Shown piece by piece: positions 47,832 to 58,190 of a DNA stretch of 64,000 nt (the first letter of the stretch is position 1; each line of letters opens with the position of its first letter). Source of the stretch: Streptacidiphilus anmyonensis. GTDB lineage: Bacteria > Actinomycetota > Actinomycetes > Streptomycetales > Streptomycetaceae. Made by a program: the position numbers and the translations under genes. The notes beneath the pieces were generated by a model, which worked only from the letters and a program-made list of their open reading frames with translations, was not told where the DNA came from and made no database searches. Location of the stretch: contig NZ_BBPQ01000004.1 of assembly GCF_000787855.1 (NCBI RefSeq), forward strand, positions 155,471-219,470, given 5' to 3'.

Positions 47832-49427
47832 ATGAGCGAGCTGGGCGGCGCGGCCGACACAGGACGGACGGTCGGCCACGGCCGTTACGTGCTGCGGGAT
47901 TTGCTCGGTCAGGGCGGCATGGCCACCGTGCATCTGGGCGACGACACGGTGCTGGACCGGCCCGTCGCGGTCAAGACCATGCTCGGCGACATGAGCCGCG
48001 AACCCTCCTTCCGCGAGCGGTTCCGCCGCGAGGCGCAGGCCGTCGCGAGGCTCAACCACACCAACATCGTCGCCGTCTACGACAGCGGTGAGGACGACCA
48101 GGCCGGCACGCCCGTCCCCTTCATCGTGATGGAGTACGTCGAGGGCTCCTCGCTCAGCTCCATCCTGCGCAAGGACATCGCCGAGCACGGCGCGATGCCC
48201 ACCGACAAGGCGCTGGAGATCAGCGCCGACGTGCTGGCCGCCCTCGCCGCCTCGCACGAGCAGGGCCTGGTCCACCGCGACATCAAGCCCGCCAACGTCA
48301 TGGTGACCAAGCGCGGTGTGGTCAAGGTGATGGACTTCGGCATCGCCCGCGCCATGCAGTCCGGCGTCACCTCGATGACGCAGACCGGCATGGTCGTCGG
48401 CACCCCCCAGTACCTCTCCCCGGAGCAGGCGCTCGGCAAGGCCGTGGACGCGCGTTCCGACCTGTACTCCGTCGGCTGCATGCTCTTCGAACTGCTCACC
48501 GGGCGGCTGCCGTTCGAGTCCGAGTCGCCGCTCGGCATGGCCTATCAGCACGTCCAGGAGACGCCTCCGGCGCCGTCCAGCATCAACGCGGCGGTGCCGC
48601 CCGCGGTGGACGCGCTGGTGGCGCGCGCGCTGCGCAAGGACCCGGCGCACCGCTTCCAGTCCGCGGACGAGATGCGCGAGGAGTGCCGCCGCGTCGCCCA
48701 GGCCGCGACGGGTGTGGCCAACCGGCCGCAGGTGTCCGGCGACGGTCAGCGGATGAGCAACGTCGGCGGGTCCGGCCAGAACGCGGTCTTCCCGCCGGCC
48801 CAGGGCCCTCTCAACACGCCCTACCCGCCCGGTCCCCACACGCAGATGCCGCGGCCCGGCATGGGTCCGACGCCGATGCCGCAGCCGCCGATGGGCCAAC
48901 CGCCGATAGGCCAGACCCCGCCCCCGTACGCGCAGCAGCGCCCCAACACGCCGCCCCCGTACGCCCAGCAGCGGCCGGGTACGCCTCCGCCGTACGCGCA
49001 GCAGCGGCCGGGCACGCCGCCGCCGATGGGGCGTCCGACCCCGCCGCCGTACGCGCAGCAGCGCCCCAACACGCCTCCGCCGTACGCCCAGCAGCGGCCG
49101 GGCACGCCGCCCCCGATGGGGCGTCCGACCCCGCCGCCGGCGGTGGCGCCGCGGCCCATGGCCGCGCCCACCCCACCGCCGTTCGCGGCGCGGCCTGTCG
49201 CGCCCACCCCGCCGCCGCAGTTCCAGCCGAACCCCGGTGCGGCGCCCACCTCGGCCGCGAAGGGCTGCGGGCGTCTGGCGGTGGTCCTGATGATCCTCGG
49301 CGTGCTGCTGATCGCGTTGATCCTGGTGCTCGTACTGGCCGTCGACCATGCGACGCACAACACTTCGACCGACGGTATGGGTACTTCGGCGAAAATCGTC
49401 GTCAGCCTGACGGGCAACGGCGGGTAA
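47832..49427 (+). CDS. receptor-type Ser/Thr protein kinase 1 (Pro/Gln-rich tail)
   Basis: 531 residues from ATG 47832, with GGGGGAG upstream. The kinase domain (~18-285) has GQGGMATVHLG, Lys48, the catalytic loop [11 protein letters not shown] with Asp150, DFG at 168-170, an activation loop with [20 protein letters not shown], and Glu/Arg helix motifs. A long juxtamembrane region (~295-475) is made of PPPYAQQRPGTPPP repeats. One helix (RLAVVLMILGVLLIALILVLVLAV, ~480-503) and a ~25-residue external tail follow. There are no PASTA domains, so its signal input is unclear. It lies next to a second kinase, 155 bases downstream. Confidence 0.94.
   Translation: MSELGGAADTGRTVGHGRYVLRDLLGQGGMATVHLGDDTVLDRPVAVKTMLGDMSREPSFRERFRREAQAVARLNHTNIVAVYDSGEDDQAGTPVPFIVMEYVEGSSLSSILRKDIAEHGAMPTDKALEISADVLAALAASHEQGLVHRDIKPANVMVTKRGVVKVMDFGIARAMQSGVTSMTQTGMVVGTPQYLSPEQALGKAVDARSDLYSVGCMLFELLTGRLPFESESPLGMAYQHVQETPPAPSSINAAVPPAVDALVARALRKDPAHRFQSADEMREECRRVAQAATGVANRPQVSGDGQRMSNVGGSGQNAVFPPAQGPLNTPYPPGPHTQMPRPGMGPTPMPQPPMGQPPIGQTPPPYAQQRPNTPPPYAQQRPGTPPPYAQQRPGTPPPMGRPTPPPYAQQRPNTPPPYAQQRPGTPPPMGRPTPPPAVAPRPMAAPTPPPFAARPVAPTPPPQFQPNPGAAPTSAAKGCGRLAVVLMILGVLLIALILVLVLAVDHATHNTSTDGMGTSAKIVVSLTGNGG
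48919..49140 (+). repeat. coding repeat for PPPYAQQRPxT units in kinase 1
   Basis: The units CCGTACGCGCAGCAGCG and CCGCCGATGGGGCGTCCGAC recur about five and two times with small variations, in phase with codons, encoding a PPPYAQQRP/PPPMGRP array in the cytoplasmic juxtamembrane region. Copy number may vary between strains. Confidence 0.8.
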
Positions 49428-49582
49428 GAGGCTCCGCATCCGCCGCCGGAAACCGGTAGCGTGCGGAGGAGGTGCATCATCCGCGCACGGCGCGGAGGGT
49501 GGCGGTGCGGTGCGCGTCGGTGCGCCGGCGCGACGGCGCAGCAGGAAAAGGCGCGGAACGCGCGGAACGATTGCGGAGAACG

Positions 49583-51172
<1,590 letters not shown>

Positions 51173-51219
51173 CCGCTCGCGCGCCGGCCGGCCTCGCTCC
51201 CCCGGCCGACTCCGCGCTC

Positions 51220-51242
51220 CCCGGGCGGTGCGACCGCCCGGG
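51220..51242. terminator. bidirectional hairpin between kinase 2 and phosphotransferase genes
   Basis: CCCGGGCGGT (51220-51229), loop GCG, ACCGCCCGGG (51233-51242): a perfect 10-bp stem abutting the stop codon of the minus-strand phosphotransferase. Confidence 0.8.
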
Positions 51243-52292
51243 TCAGTTCACGTAGGCGTCCAGCACCTGCTGGTACTCCTCGCACCACCAGACGATCTGT
51301 GCCGCGGCCGCCGGGAACAGCTCGTTCGCACGGTCGTCACGCCGCGCGTAGCGCCAGCGCAGCATCCAGAAGTCGTTGAGGCGTTCCCACCAGACGCGGT
51401 GCACCCCGGCAGCCATCTGTTCCGCCGTGTGGCCGGAGGCCGCGCGGTAGGCGCGGGCGTAGGCCCGCAGGCGGGCGAGGTCGAGGACGCCGGAGACGGG
51501 TGCGCAGAAGAACTGGGTGGCCGCCCGGACCGCCTCGTCGGTGACGGGCTTGACGCCCAGGCGGTCCCAGTCGAGGACCGCCACCGGCCGCTCACCCCGG
51601 TACAGCAGGTTCAGCGGGTGGAAGTCGCCGTGGACCCAGCCGGCCGGCGGTGCGCTGCGGGGGCCCGGTCGGCGGCCCGCGTACGCGTCCAGCAGGACGA
51701 GCCGTTCGCGCAGGCGCTGCTCGGCGAGGGCGTCGAAGGGCTCGCGGGGGGTGCGGGCGCGGGCCGCGCCGAGGAGGGTGGTGATGGTGATGCGGGTCTG
51801 TTCGGGGTCGGCCGTCGGCCACGGGCCGCAGGCGTCGAGGACGGGCGGCTGGATGCGACGGAGTTCGGCGTGTATGGAGCCCAGCAGCGTGCCGAGCCCG
51901 GCCGCGGCCGGGAGCGAGAGGGAGCCTGGCGGGGCGCCGTCCACGAAGGGGAAGAGCGCGTAGCGGCGGCCGCGCTGCAGGACGAGGGTGCGGCCGTCCT
52001 CGGCCGCTGCGGGCGGGACGGTGGGGAGTCCGGAGGCGGCGAGCGCGGCGATGGTGCGGTGCTGCGCGGTGAGCGCGCCGCTCGAGGCGTGGCCGGCGTC
52101 GTCGAGGTACTGCTTGAGGACGAAGCGGCGTCCGTCTGCCGCGTCGACCTGCCAGACGCGGTTCAGCAGACCGTGGGCGGTGCGTTGCATCCGCACCGGC
52201 CCGTCGATGCCGAAGCGTTCCAGCACCGCCCGAAGGCGGGCCGGAACGGCTGATAAACCACTTGTCAGCGTGAGTGTCTGGGCCTCCGTCAC
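51243..52292 (-). CDS. aminoglycoside-phosphotransferase-family kinase
   Basis: 349 residues from GTG 52292. The APH/choline-kinase fold is shown by RFVLKQYLDDAGHASSGALTAQHRTIAALAASGLPTVPP (N-lobe Lys), the catalytic loop GWVHGDFHPLNLLYRGERPVAVLDWDRLG (~218-246, HGDxHxxN and the metal-binding Asp), and YARAYRAASGHTAEQM. Members phosphorylate aminoglycosides, sugars, homoserine or spore-coat components; the substrate is not predictable. It follows the response regulator gene by 57 bases on the same strand and may be in its operon. Confidence 0.9.
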   Translation of the reverse strand: MTEAQTLTLTSGLSAVPARLRAVLERFGIDGPVRMQRTAHGLLNRVWQVDAADGRRFVLKQYLDDAGHASSGALTAQHRTIAALAASGLPTVPPAAAEDGRTLVLQRGRRYALFPFVDGAPPGSLSLPAAAGLGTLLGSIHAELRRIQPPVLDACGPWPTADPEQTRITITTLLGAARARTPREPFDALAEQRLRERLVLLDAYAGRRPGPRSAPPAGWVHGDFHPLNLLYRGERPVAVLDWDRLGVKPVTDEAVRAATQFFCAPVSGVLDLARLRAYARAYRAASGHTAEQMAAGVHRVWWERLNDFWMLRWRYARRDDRANELFPAAAAQIVWWCEEYQQVLDAYVN

Positions 52293-52349
52293 GCGGCAGA
52301 TGCTACTGCCGGGGTGCGTGAGGAAAGCCTTACTGATCTTCTGTGACCG

Positions 52350-53006
52350 TTAACCCTCCGTCGCGTGCATCTTCGCGACATAGGCGGCGGCCTGGGTGCG
52401 TCGTTCCATGCCCAGTTTTGCCAGCAGGCTGGAGACGTAGTTCTTGACGGTCTTCTCGGCCAGGTGCAGTTCGGCGCCGATCTGGCGGTTGGTCATCCCC
52501 TCGCCGATCAGGTCGAGGATCCGCCGTTCCTGCTTCGTCAACTCCGCGAGGCGTTCGTCCTCCTTCTGTCCGCCGTCACGGAGCCGCGCGAGGACGCGGG
52601 CGGTCGCCACCGGGTCGAGCAGGGACTTGCCGGAGGCGACGTCCCGCACGGCGGAGAGCAGGTCGGTGCCGCGGATCGCCTTCAGGACGTAGCCGGACGC
52701 CCCGGCCATGATCGCGTCGAAGAGCGCCTCGTCGTCCGGGAAGGAGGTCAGCATGAGGCAGGTGACCTCGGGCAGCTGGGAGCGGATCTCCCGGCAGACC
52801 TCGACGCCGCTGCCGTCGGGCAGCCGGACGTCCAGGACGGCGACGTCGGGACGCGTGGCGGGGATGCGGACCAGTGCCTCGGCCGCGGTGCCGGCCTCGC
52901 CGACGACCTCGACGTCCGGCTCCAGCGAGAGCAACTCGTGGACGCCGCGCCGGACGACTTCGTGGTCATCGAGCAGGAATACCCTGATTCGTCCCGATTC
53001 ACTCAT
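52350..53006 (-). CDS. NarL-type response regulator, DosR/DevR-like
   Basis: 218 residues from ATG 53006. The receiver (~5-120) has [19 protein letters not shown], phospho-acceptor Asp59 in [21 protein letters not shown] and the switch Lys in GYVLKAI. The LuxR-type HTH (~150-215) reads [54 protein letters not shown], strikingly like mycobacterial DosR/DevR. No sensor kinase is adjacent, so it is an orphan. It is divergent from the second bkd operon across 256 bases, a possible control target. Confidence 0.94.
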   Translation of the reverse strand: MSESGRIRVFLLDDHEVVRRGVHELLSLEPDVEVVGEAGTAAEALVRIPATRPDVAVLDVRLPDGSGVEVCREIRSQLPEVTCLMLTSFPDDEALFDAIMAGASGYVLKAIRGTDLLSAVRDVASGKSLLDPVATARVLARLRDGGQKEDERLAELTKQERRILDLIGEGMTNRQIGAELHLAEKTVKNYVSSLLAKLGMERRTQAAAYVAKMHATEG

Positions 53007-53085
53007 GGTCACAGCCTCGCATACGGGCCGGAAACCTGCCGGTCACCCGGGGTGATTTGCCCCGGTTTGGGGATGAGCATGGTAG

Positions 53086-53101
53086 TTGGACGTCCTAGGA
53101 C
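53086..53101 (+). promoter_or_regulatory. overlapping palindromes upstream of bkd operon 2
   Basis: GGACGTCC (53088-53095) and GTCCTAGGAC (53092-53101) are perfect overlapping palindromes within TTGGACGTCCTAGGAC, 162 bases before the bkdA2 start and 80 before the response-regulator start. This is a candidate operator in the shared region. Confidence 0.4.
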
Positions 53102-53262
53102 AGAAGAAATTGGGTCTTCCCCTGGGTAACGTTCTCGAAGAGGATCAGGGCACACCTATCCGCCGATCCGAAGTCGTCGCCCACCCGAAGCGAGGACGCG
53201 AGGAGCAGGCGACCGGACCGGTTGCCGGCAACCCCGGAGGCCGGAAATACCGAGGAGTGAAC

Positions 53263-54384
53263 GTGACCGTCGAGAGCACGGCGGGGACGGCGACCGCTGC
53301 CGTCCCGGAGCTGGTGCAGCTGCTCACCCCCGAAGGGGAGCGAGTGGAGCATCCGCGCTTCTCCCTGGAGACGACTCCGGAAGAGCTGCGCTCCATCTAT
53401 CGTGACCTGGTCCTTGTACGCCGCTTCGACGGCGAGGCCACCGCTCTGCAGCGCCAGGGCGAGCTGGGCCTGTGGGCCTCCCTGCTGGGCCAGGAGGCCG
53501 CCCAGGTGGGCTCCGGACGCGCACAGCGTCCGGGCGACTGGGCCTTCCCGACCTACCGCGAGCACGGCGTCGCCTGGTGCAAGGGCGTCGACCCGCTGAA
53601 CCTGCTCGGCATGTTCCGCGGCGTGAACCACGGCGGCTGGGACCCGTACGAGAAGAACTTCCAGCTCTACACCATCGTCATCGGCTCGCAGACGCTGCAC
53701 GCGACGGGCTACGCGATGGGCATCACCAAGGACGGCACCGACGACGCCGTGGTCGCCTACTTCGGCGACGGCGCGTCCAGCCAGGGCGACGTCAACGAGG
53801 CCTTCACCTTCGCCTCGGTCTACAACGCCCCCGTGGTCTTCTTCTGCCAGAACAACCAGTGGGCCATCTCCGAGCCCACCGAGCGGCAGACGCGAGTGCC
53901 CCTCTACCAGCGCGCGGCCGGCTTCGGCTTCCCCGGTGTCCGGGTCGACGGCAACGACGTGCTGGCCTGCCTGGCGGTCACCCGCTGGGCGCTCGAGCGC
54001 GCCCGCAACGGCGAGGGCCCGACCCTGATCGAGGCCTTCACCTACCGCATGGGCGCCCACACCACCTCCGACGACCCGACCCGCTACCGGATCGCGGACG
54101 AGTTGGAGGAGTGGAAGCTCAAGGACCCGATCGAGCGGGTCAAGGCCTACCTGGTCCGCGAGGAGTGGGCCGACCAGGAGTTCTTCGACGCCGTGGACGC
54201 CGAGAGCGAGCAGCTCGCCCGCCGCGTCCGTGAGGGCGTCCGCAACATGCCCGACCCGGACCCGACCTCGATCTTCGGGCACGTCTACGCCGAGGGCCAC
54301 GCGCTCGTGGACGAGGAGCGCGCGCAGTACGTGGAATACGCGGCGTCGTTCGACGGCTCCGAAGAGGTTGGGGAGGGCCGCTGA
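53263..54384 (+). CDS. bkdA: branched-chain alpha-keto acid dehydrogenase E1 alpha (operon 2)
   Basis: 373 residues from GTG 53263, with GAGGAG five bases upstream; a GTG at 53257 is also possible and the long frame from 53086 is rejected. TPP motif: VVAYFGDGASSQGDVNEAFTFASVYNAPVVFFCQNNQWAIS (~160-202). GEGPTLIEAFTYRMGAHTTSDDPTRYR and GAHT segments fit E1alpha. The sequence is clearly diverged from operon 1 E1alpha, so these are old paralogues rather than a recent duplication. First gene of the E1alpha-E1beta-E2 operon. Confidence 0.95.
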   Translation: MTVESTAGTATAAVPELVQLLTPEGERVEHPRFSLETTPEELRSIYRDLVLVRRFDGEATALQRQGELGLWASLLGQEAAQVGSGRAQRPGDWAFPTYREHGVAWCKGVDPLNLLGMFRGVNHGGWDPYEKNFQLYTIVIGSQTLHATGYAMGITKDGTDDAVVAYFGDGASSQGDVNEAFTFASVYNAPVVFFCQNNQWAISEPTERQTRVPLYQRAAGFGFPGVRVDGNDVLACLAVTRWALERARNGEGPTLIEAFTYRMGAHTTSDDPTRYRIADELEEWKLKDPIERVKAYLVREEWADQEFFDAVDAESEQLARRVREGVRNMPDPDPTSIFGHVYAEGHALVDEERAQYVEYAASFDGSEEVGEGR

Positions 54385-54385
54385 G

Positions 54386-55369
54386 ATGGCTGCCGAGAAC
54401 TACAGCATGGTGAAGGCCCTCAACGAGGCGCTGCGGCGCTCGCTGGAGGCCGACCCGAAGACCCTCGTCATGGGCGAGGACGTGGGCCGCCTCGGCGGCG
54501 TCTTCCGGGTGACCGACGGCCTGCACAAGGACTTCGGCGACGCCCGGATCATCGACACCCCGCTGGCCGAGTCCGGCATCATGGGCACCGCGATCGGCCT
54601 GGCGCTGCGCGGCTACCGCCCGGTGGTGGAGATCCAGTTCGACGGCTTCGTCTACCCGGCCTTCGACCAGATCGTCACCCAGCTGGCCAAGATGCACGCC
54701 CGTGCGCTCGGCCACGTCAAGCTGCCGATCACCGTGCGCATCCCGTTCGGCGGCGGCATCGGCGCCGTCGAGCACCACAGCGAGTCGCACGAGGCGTACT
54801 TCGCGCACACGGCCGGCCTCAAGGTCGTCTCGCCGTCGAACCCGGTGGACGCGCACTGGATGCTGCGCCAGGCGATCGCCTCGGACGACCCGGTGATCTT
54901 CCTGGAGCCGAAGCGCCGCTACTGGGACAAGGGCGTCGTGGACCCGCTGGGTGAGGCCCCGGCCCCGCTGCATTCCGCGCGCGTCGCGCGTCCGGGCCGG
55001 GACCTGACCCTGATCGCCTACGGCCCGATGGTCAAGGTCTGCCTGGAGGCGGCCGAGGCCGCGGCCGAGGACGGTCACCAGATCGAGGTCGTCGACCTGC
55101 GCTCGCTGTCCCCGGTGGACTTCGACACCCTCGAGGCCTCCGTCAAGCGCACCGGCCGCGCCGTGGTCGTGCACGAGGCGCCGGTCTTCATGGGCATGGG
55201 CTCGGAGCTGGCCGCCCGGATCACCGAGCGCTGCTTCTACTCGCTGGAGGCCCCCGTGCTGCGGGTGGGCGGCTACTTCGCCCCGTACCCGCCGTCCCGG
55301 GTGGAGGAGACATACCTGCCGGACCTCGACCGGGTGCTCGACGCCGTCGACCGCGCCCTCGCCTTCTGA
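54386..55369 (+). CDS. bkdB: branched-chain alpha-keto acid dehydrogenase E1 beta (operon 2)
   Basis: 327 residues from ATG 54386, one base after the E1alpha stop. Segments MVKALNEALRRSLEADPKTLVMGEDVGRLGGVFRVTDGLHKDFG, DTPLAESGIMGTAIGLALRGYRPVVEIQFDGFVYPAFDQI, PFGGGIGAVEHHSESHEAYFAHTAGLKVVSPSNPVDAHW and GGYFAPYPPSRVEETYLPDLDRVLDAVD match E1beta. It pairs with the upstream subunit. Confidence 0.95.
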   Translation: MAAENYSMVKALNEALRRSLEADPKTLVMGEDVGRLGGVFRVTDGLHKDFGDARIIDTPLAESGIMGTAIGLALRGYRPVVEIQFDGFVYPAFDQIVTQLAKMHARALGHVKLPITVRIPFGGGIGAVEHHSESHEAYFAHTAGLKVVSPSNPVDAHWMLRQAIASDDPVIFLEPKRRYWDKGVVDPLGEAPAPLHSARVARPGRDLTLIAYGPMVKVCLEAAEAAAEDGHQIEVVDLRSLSPVDFDTLEASVKRTGRAVVVHEAPVFMGMGSELAARITERCFYSLEAPVLRVGGYFAPYPPSRVEETYLPDLDRVLDAVDRALAF

Positions 55370-55387
55370 CGGGGGTTGGAGAGCACG

Positions 55388-56842
55388 ATGAGCACTGCAG
55401 TTTCGAACGTCCGACAGTTCAAGATGCCGGACGTCGGCGAGGGACTCACCGAGGCCGAGATCCTCAAGTGGTACGTGCAGCCGGGTGACACCGTCACCGA
55501 CGGCCAGATCGTCTGCGAGGTCGAGACGGCCAAGGCCGCCGTCGAGCTGCCGATCCCCTTCGACGGGGTGGTGCAGGAGCTGTTCTTCGGCGAGGGCACG
55601 ACGGTCGACGTCGGCACGGCGATCATCAGCGTCGCGGTCGCGGGCGGCGCCCCGGCCGAGGAGGCGCCCGCTCCCGCGGCCGCCGTCGAGGAGGAGCCGG
55701 AGCCGGAGCGCCGCGAGGTGCTGGTCGGCTACGGTCCGCGCTCGGGCTCGTCCCGCCGTCGCGCGCGCAAGACGACCGCCCCGGCTGCCGCGCCGACCGT
55801 GGTGCAGGCGGGCGGGGAGGCGACGTACCACGCGCCGGCTCCGGCCGCCGCGCCCGCGCCGGTCGCCCCCGCGGCTCCGGCCGCAGTCGCCCCGGTCGCT
55901 CCGGCCGCCCCGGTCTCCGGCGAGCGTCCGCTGGCCAAGCCGCCGGTCCGGAAGCTGGCCAAGGACCTCGGCGTGGACCTCGCCGCGGTCACCCCGACGG
56001 GCCCGAACGGCACCGTGAGCCGCGAGGACGTGCACGCGCACGTCGCCGCGGCGAGCGCGCCGGCTCCGGCGGCCGTGGTCGCCGAGCCCGCCGCGGCTCC
56101 GGCCGGGTCGGTCGCCCCCGCTCCCGTGGTCGGCGCGCTGGGCGACACCCGCGTCCCGATCAAGGGCGTGCGCAAGGCGACGGCGGCGGCGATGGTCTCC
56201 TCCGCGTTCACCGCCCCGCACGTGACGGAGTGGGTCCAGGTGGACGTCACCCGCACGATGAAGCTGGTCGCCAAGCTGAAGGAGACCGGCGAGCTGGGCG
56301 CGGGCGTCCGCGTCAGCCCGCTGCTGCTGGTCGCCAAGGCCCTGCTGATCGCGATCCGGCGCCACCCGGAGATCAACGCGAGCTGGGACGAGGCCAACCA
56401 GGAGATCGTGATCAAGCGCGCGATCAACCTCGGCATCGCCGCGGCCACGCCGCGCGGCCTGATCGTCCCGAACATCAAGGACGCGGGCAGCATGGCGCTC
56501 CCCGAGCTGGCCCAGGCGCTGACGGGGCTGATCGAGGTGGCCCGCGAGGGCAAGACCTCGCCCGCGGCGATGCAGGGCGGGACGGTGACGATCACCAACG
56601 TGGGCGTCTTCGGCGTCGACTCCGGCACCCCGATCCTGAACCCCGGTGAGGCCGCGATCCTGGCCTTCGGCCAGGTCCGGGAGCTGCCGTGGGTGCACAA
56701 GGGCCGGGTCGTCCCGCGCCTGGTGACGACGCTGGCCCTCTCCTTCGACCACCGCATGGTGGACGGGGAGCTGGGTTCGAAGGTCCTCGCCGACACCGCG
56801 GCGATCCTGGCGGACCCGAAGAAGCTGATCAGCTGGCAGTAG
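55388..56842 (+). CDS. bkdC: branched-chain alpha-keto acid dehydrogenase E2 (operon 2)
   Basis: 484 residues from ATG 55388, with GGAGAG upstream. Lipoyl domain with CEVETAKAAVELP (Lys49); long Ala/Pro/Val linker (~88-175); E3/E1-binding domain VRKLAKDLGVDLAAVTPTGPNGTVSREDV (~180-215); second Ala/Pro linker; catalytic domain with KGVRKATAAAMVSSAFTAPHVTEW, TITNVGVFGVDSGTPILNPGEAAI and LALSFDHRMVDGELGSKVL (HxxxDG). It is longer than the operon 1 E2 because of its linkers. The operon has no E3 gene and ends at the hairpin at 56851. Confidence 0.95.
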   Translation: MSTAVSNVRQFKMPDVGEGLTEAEILKWYVQPGDTVTDGQIVCEVETAKAAVELPIPFDGVVQELFFGEGTTVDVGTAIISVAVAGGAPAEEAPAPAAAVEEEPEPERREVLVGYGPRSGSSRRRARKTTAPAAAPTVVQAGGEATYHAPAPAAAPAPVAPAAPAAVAPVAPAAPVSGERPLAKPPVRKLAKDLGVDLAAVTPTGPNGTVSREDVHAHVAAASAPAPAAVVAEPAAAPAGSVAPAPVVGALGDTRVPIKGVRKATAAAMVSSAFTAPHVTEWVQVDVTRTMKLVAKLKETGELGAGVRVSPLLLVAKALLIAIRRHPEINASWDEANQEIVIKRAINLGIAAATPRGLIVPNIKDAGSMALPELAQALTGLIEVAREGKTSPAAMQGGTVTITNVGVFGVDSGTPILNPGEAAILAFGQVRELPWVHKGRVVPRLVTTLALSFDHRMVDGELGSKVLADTAAILADPKKLISWQ

Positions 56843-56850
56843 CCGGTCAG

Positions 56851-56885
56851 GGCGCGGGGAGTGGCATCGTGCCGCTCCCCGCGCC
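56851..56885 (+). terminator. terminator of bkd operon 2 (dispersed family, copy E)
   Basis: GGCGCGGGGAGTGGC (56851-56865) pairs with GCCGCTCCCCGCGCC (56871-56885) with one G-T-type mismatch and a 5-base loop, starting 9 bases after the E2 stop. Its arms share GGCGCGGGGA with the repeats at 16259 and 6820. Confidence 0.85.
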
Positions 56886-56949
56886 TCGCTTGTCCGCAAT
56901 TGCCCGAATGGTGCAACAACCGTTGCGCGGCGGCTTCGTTCTGCATTGA

Positions 56950-58071
56950 GTGAAGCCCTCTGCCGCCCTTCTGCTGCTGTTCACACTGCTGTTCGGCGCC
57001 GCCCCCGTCCCCGCCGCGGCGTGCGAGGCGCACGTCGTGGACGCCGTCGACCTCGTCGACAACGGCCCGGCCGCGAACCGGATCACCGTCGTGCTGGTCG
57101 GGGACGGCTACACCCCGGCCGAGCTTCCGCGCTTCCGCGCCCAGGCCGAGGCCACCTGGCGGGCCCTCAGTTCGGTGGAGCCGTTCCGCAGTTACGCGCG
57201 CTTCTTCGACGTCAGGCGGGTGGACCTGGTCTCGCCCCACTCCGGGATCGGCGACGGCTCCCCCCTCGGCATGCACTTCGGCTGCGGCGGGACCCCGCGC
57301 CTGCTGTGCGCCGACGACGACGCCGTCAGGCACTGGGTCGGCCCCGCGGCCGGGCCGCGGTACGTGATCGCGCTGGCCGACTCCACGGACTACGGCGGGG
57401 CGGGCGGCAAGGGTGTGACCACGCTGTCCGCCGGGGCGCCGGACGCGGCCCGCATCATCGAGCACGAGATGGGGCACACCGTCGGCGGGCTCGGCGACGA
57501 GTACGACTCCGCCCCGGCCGGGGACTCCGACTTCCCCAACCTGTCCGACCAGGGCGCCGACGCGATGGCGGCCGCGCACGCCAAGTGGTGGCGCTGGCTC
57601 GGCGCGGCCGACCCCTCGGGAGGCGTCGTGGGCGCGTACCGCGGGGCCAACGGGCTGTACCGGCCCACCCAGGACTCGATCATGCGCACCCTCGGCGGCG
57701 TCTACAACCTGCCCTGCCGGGAGGCGATCATCGAGTCGCTGTACCGGCGGCTGCGACCGCTCGACGGCGCGGCCCCGGCGCCGCAGGCCGGGCCGGTGCG
57801 GGCGGGCCGGATCCTGCGGGTCCGGCCGCTGCTGCTCCCGGGCGGTGGCCGCCGACTCTCCGTCAGCTGGACCGTCGACGGCCGCCCGGCGCGCTTCGGC
57901 GCGCTGCGGGAGGGCGGCCTCGCCCTGGACACCGGTGCGCTCGGACTGCGCCCGGGCGCCCGGGTCGTCGTCCAGGCCGTCGTCACCGACGAGACGTCAT
58001 GGGTGCGCGACGAGGCGTTCCGACAGGCGCGGATGCGGGGCCAGGTGGCCTGGCGGGTCGGCCGGTTCTGA
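56950..58071 (+). CDS. secreted M64-family (IgA-protease-like) metallopeptidase
   Basis: 373 residues from GTG 56950. Signal peptide MKPSAALLLLFTLLFGAAPVPAAA. Family features: ITVVLVGDGYTPAELPRFRAQAEATWRALSSVEPFRSYARFFDVRRVDLVS; cysteines in HFGCGGTPRLLCADDDAV; and the zinc site IEHEMGHTVGGLGDEYD (His172, Glu173, His176; Asp183/Glu184 as the third-ligand region). QDSIMRTLGGVYNLPCREAIIESLYRRLRP and a C-terminal beta domain (~290-370) follow. M64 enzymes are exported endopeptidases. It is followed in the same direction by a serine protease gene. Confidence 0.93.
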   Translation: MKPSAALLLLFTLLFGAAPVPAAACEAHVVDAVDLVDNGPAANRITVVLVGDGYTPAELPRFRAQAEATWRALSSVEPFRSYARFFDVRRVDLVSPHSGIGDGSPLGMHFGCGGTPRLLCADDDAVRHWVGPAAGPRYVIALADSTDYGGAGGKGVTTLSAGAPDAARIIEHEMGHTVGGLGDEYDSAPAGDSDFPNLSDQGADAMAAAHAKWWRWLGAADPSGGVVGAYRGANGLYRPTQDSIMRTLGGVYNLPCREAIIESLYRRLRPLDGAAPAPQAGPVRAGRILRVRPLLLPGGGRRLSVSWTVDGRPARFGALREGGLALDTGALGLRPGARVVVQAVVTDETSWVRDEAFRQARMRGQVAWRVGRF

Positions 58072-58190
58072 AGATCCGCACAGCAAACTCACAGGTCACG
58101 TCCTGCTAACGGGGCCTGTGACGTGATCGGCGGACGGCCAGTCATATGAGAGTGTGTAAAAACGAAAATCGGAGGGTGGGGAGTTCCACG

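Noticed and set aside
54140-56899. 919-codon minus-strand frame opposite bkd operon 2
   Set aside because: Crosses two real genes on the other strand and has no domain signature.
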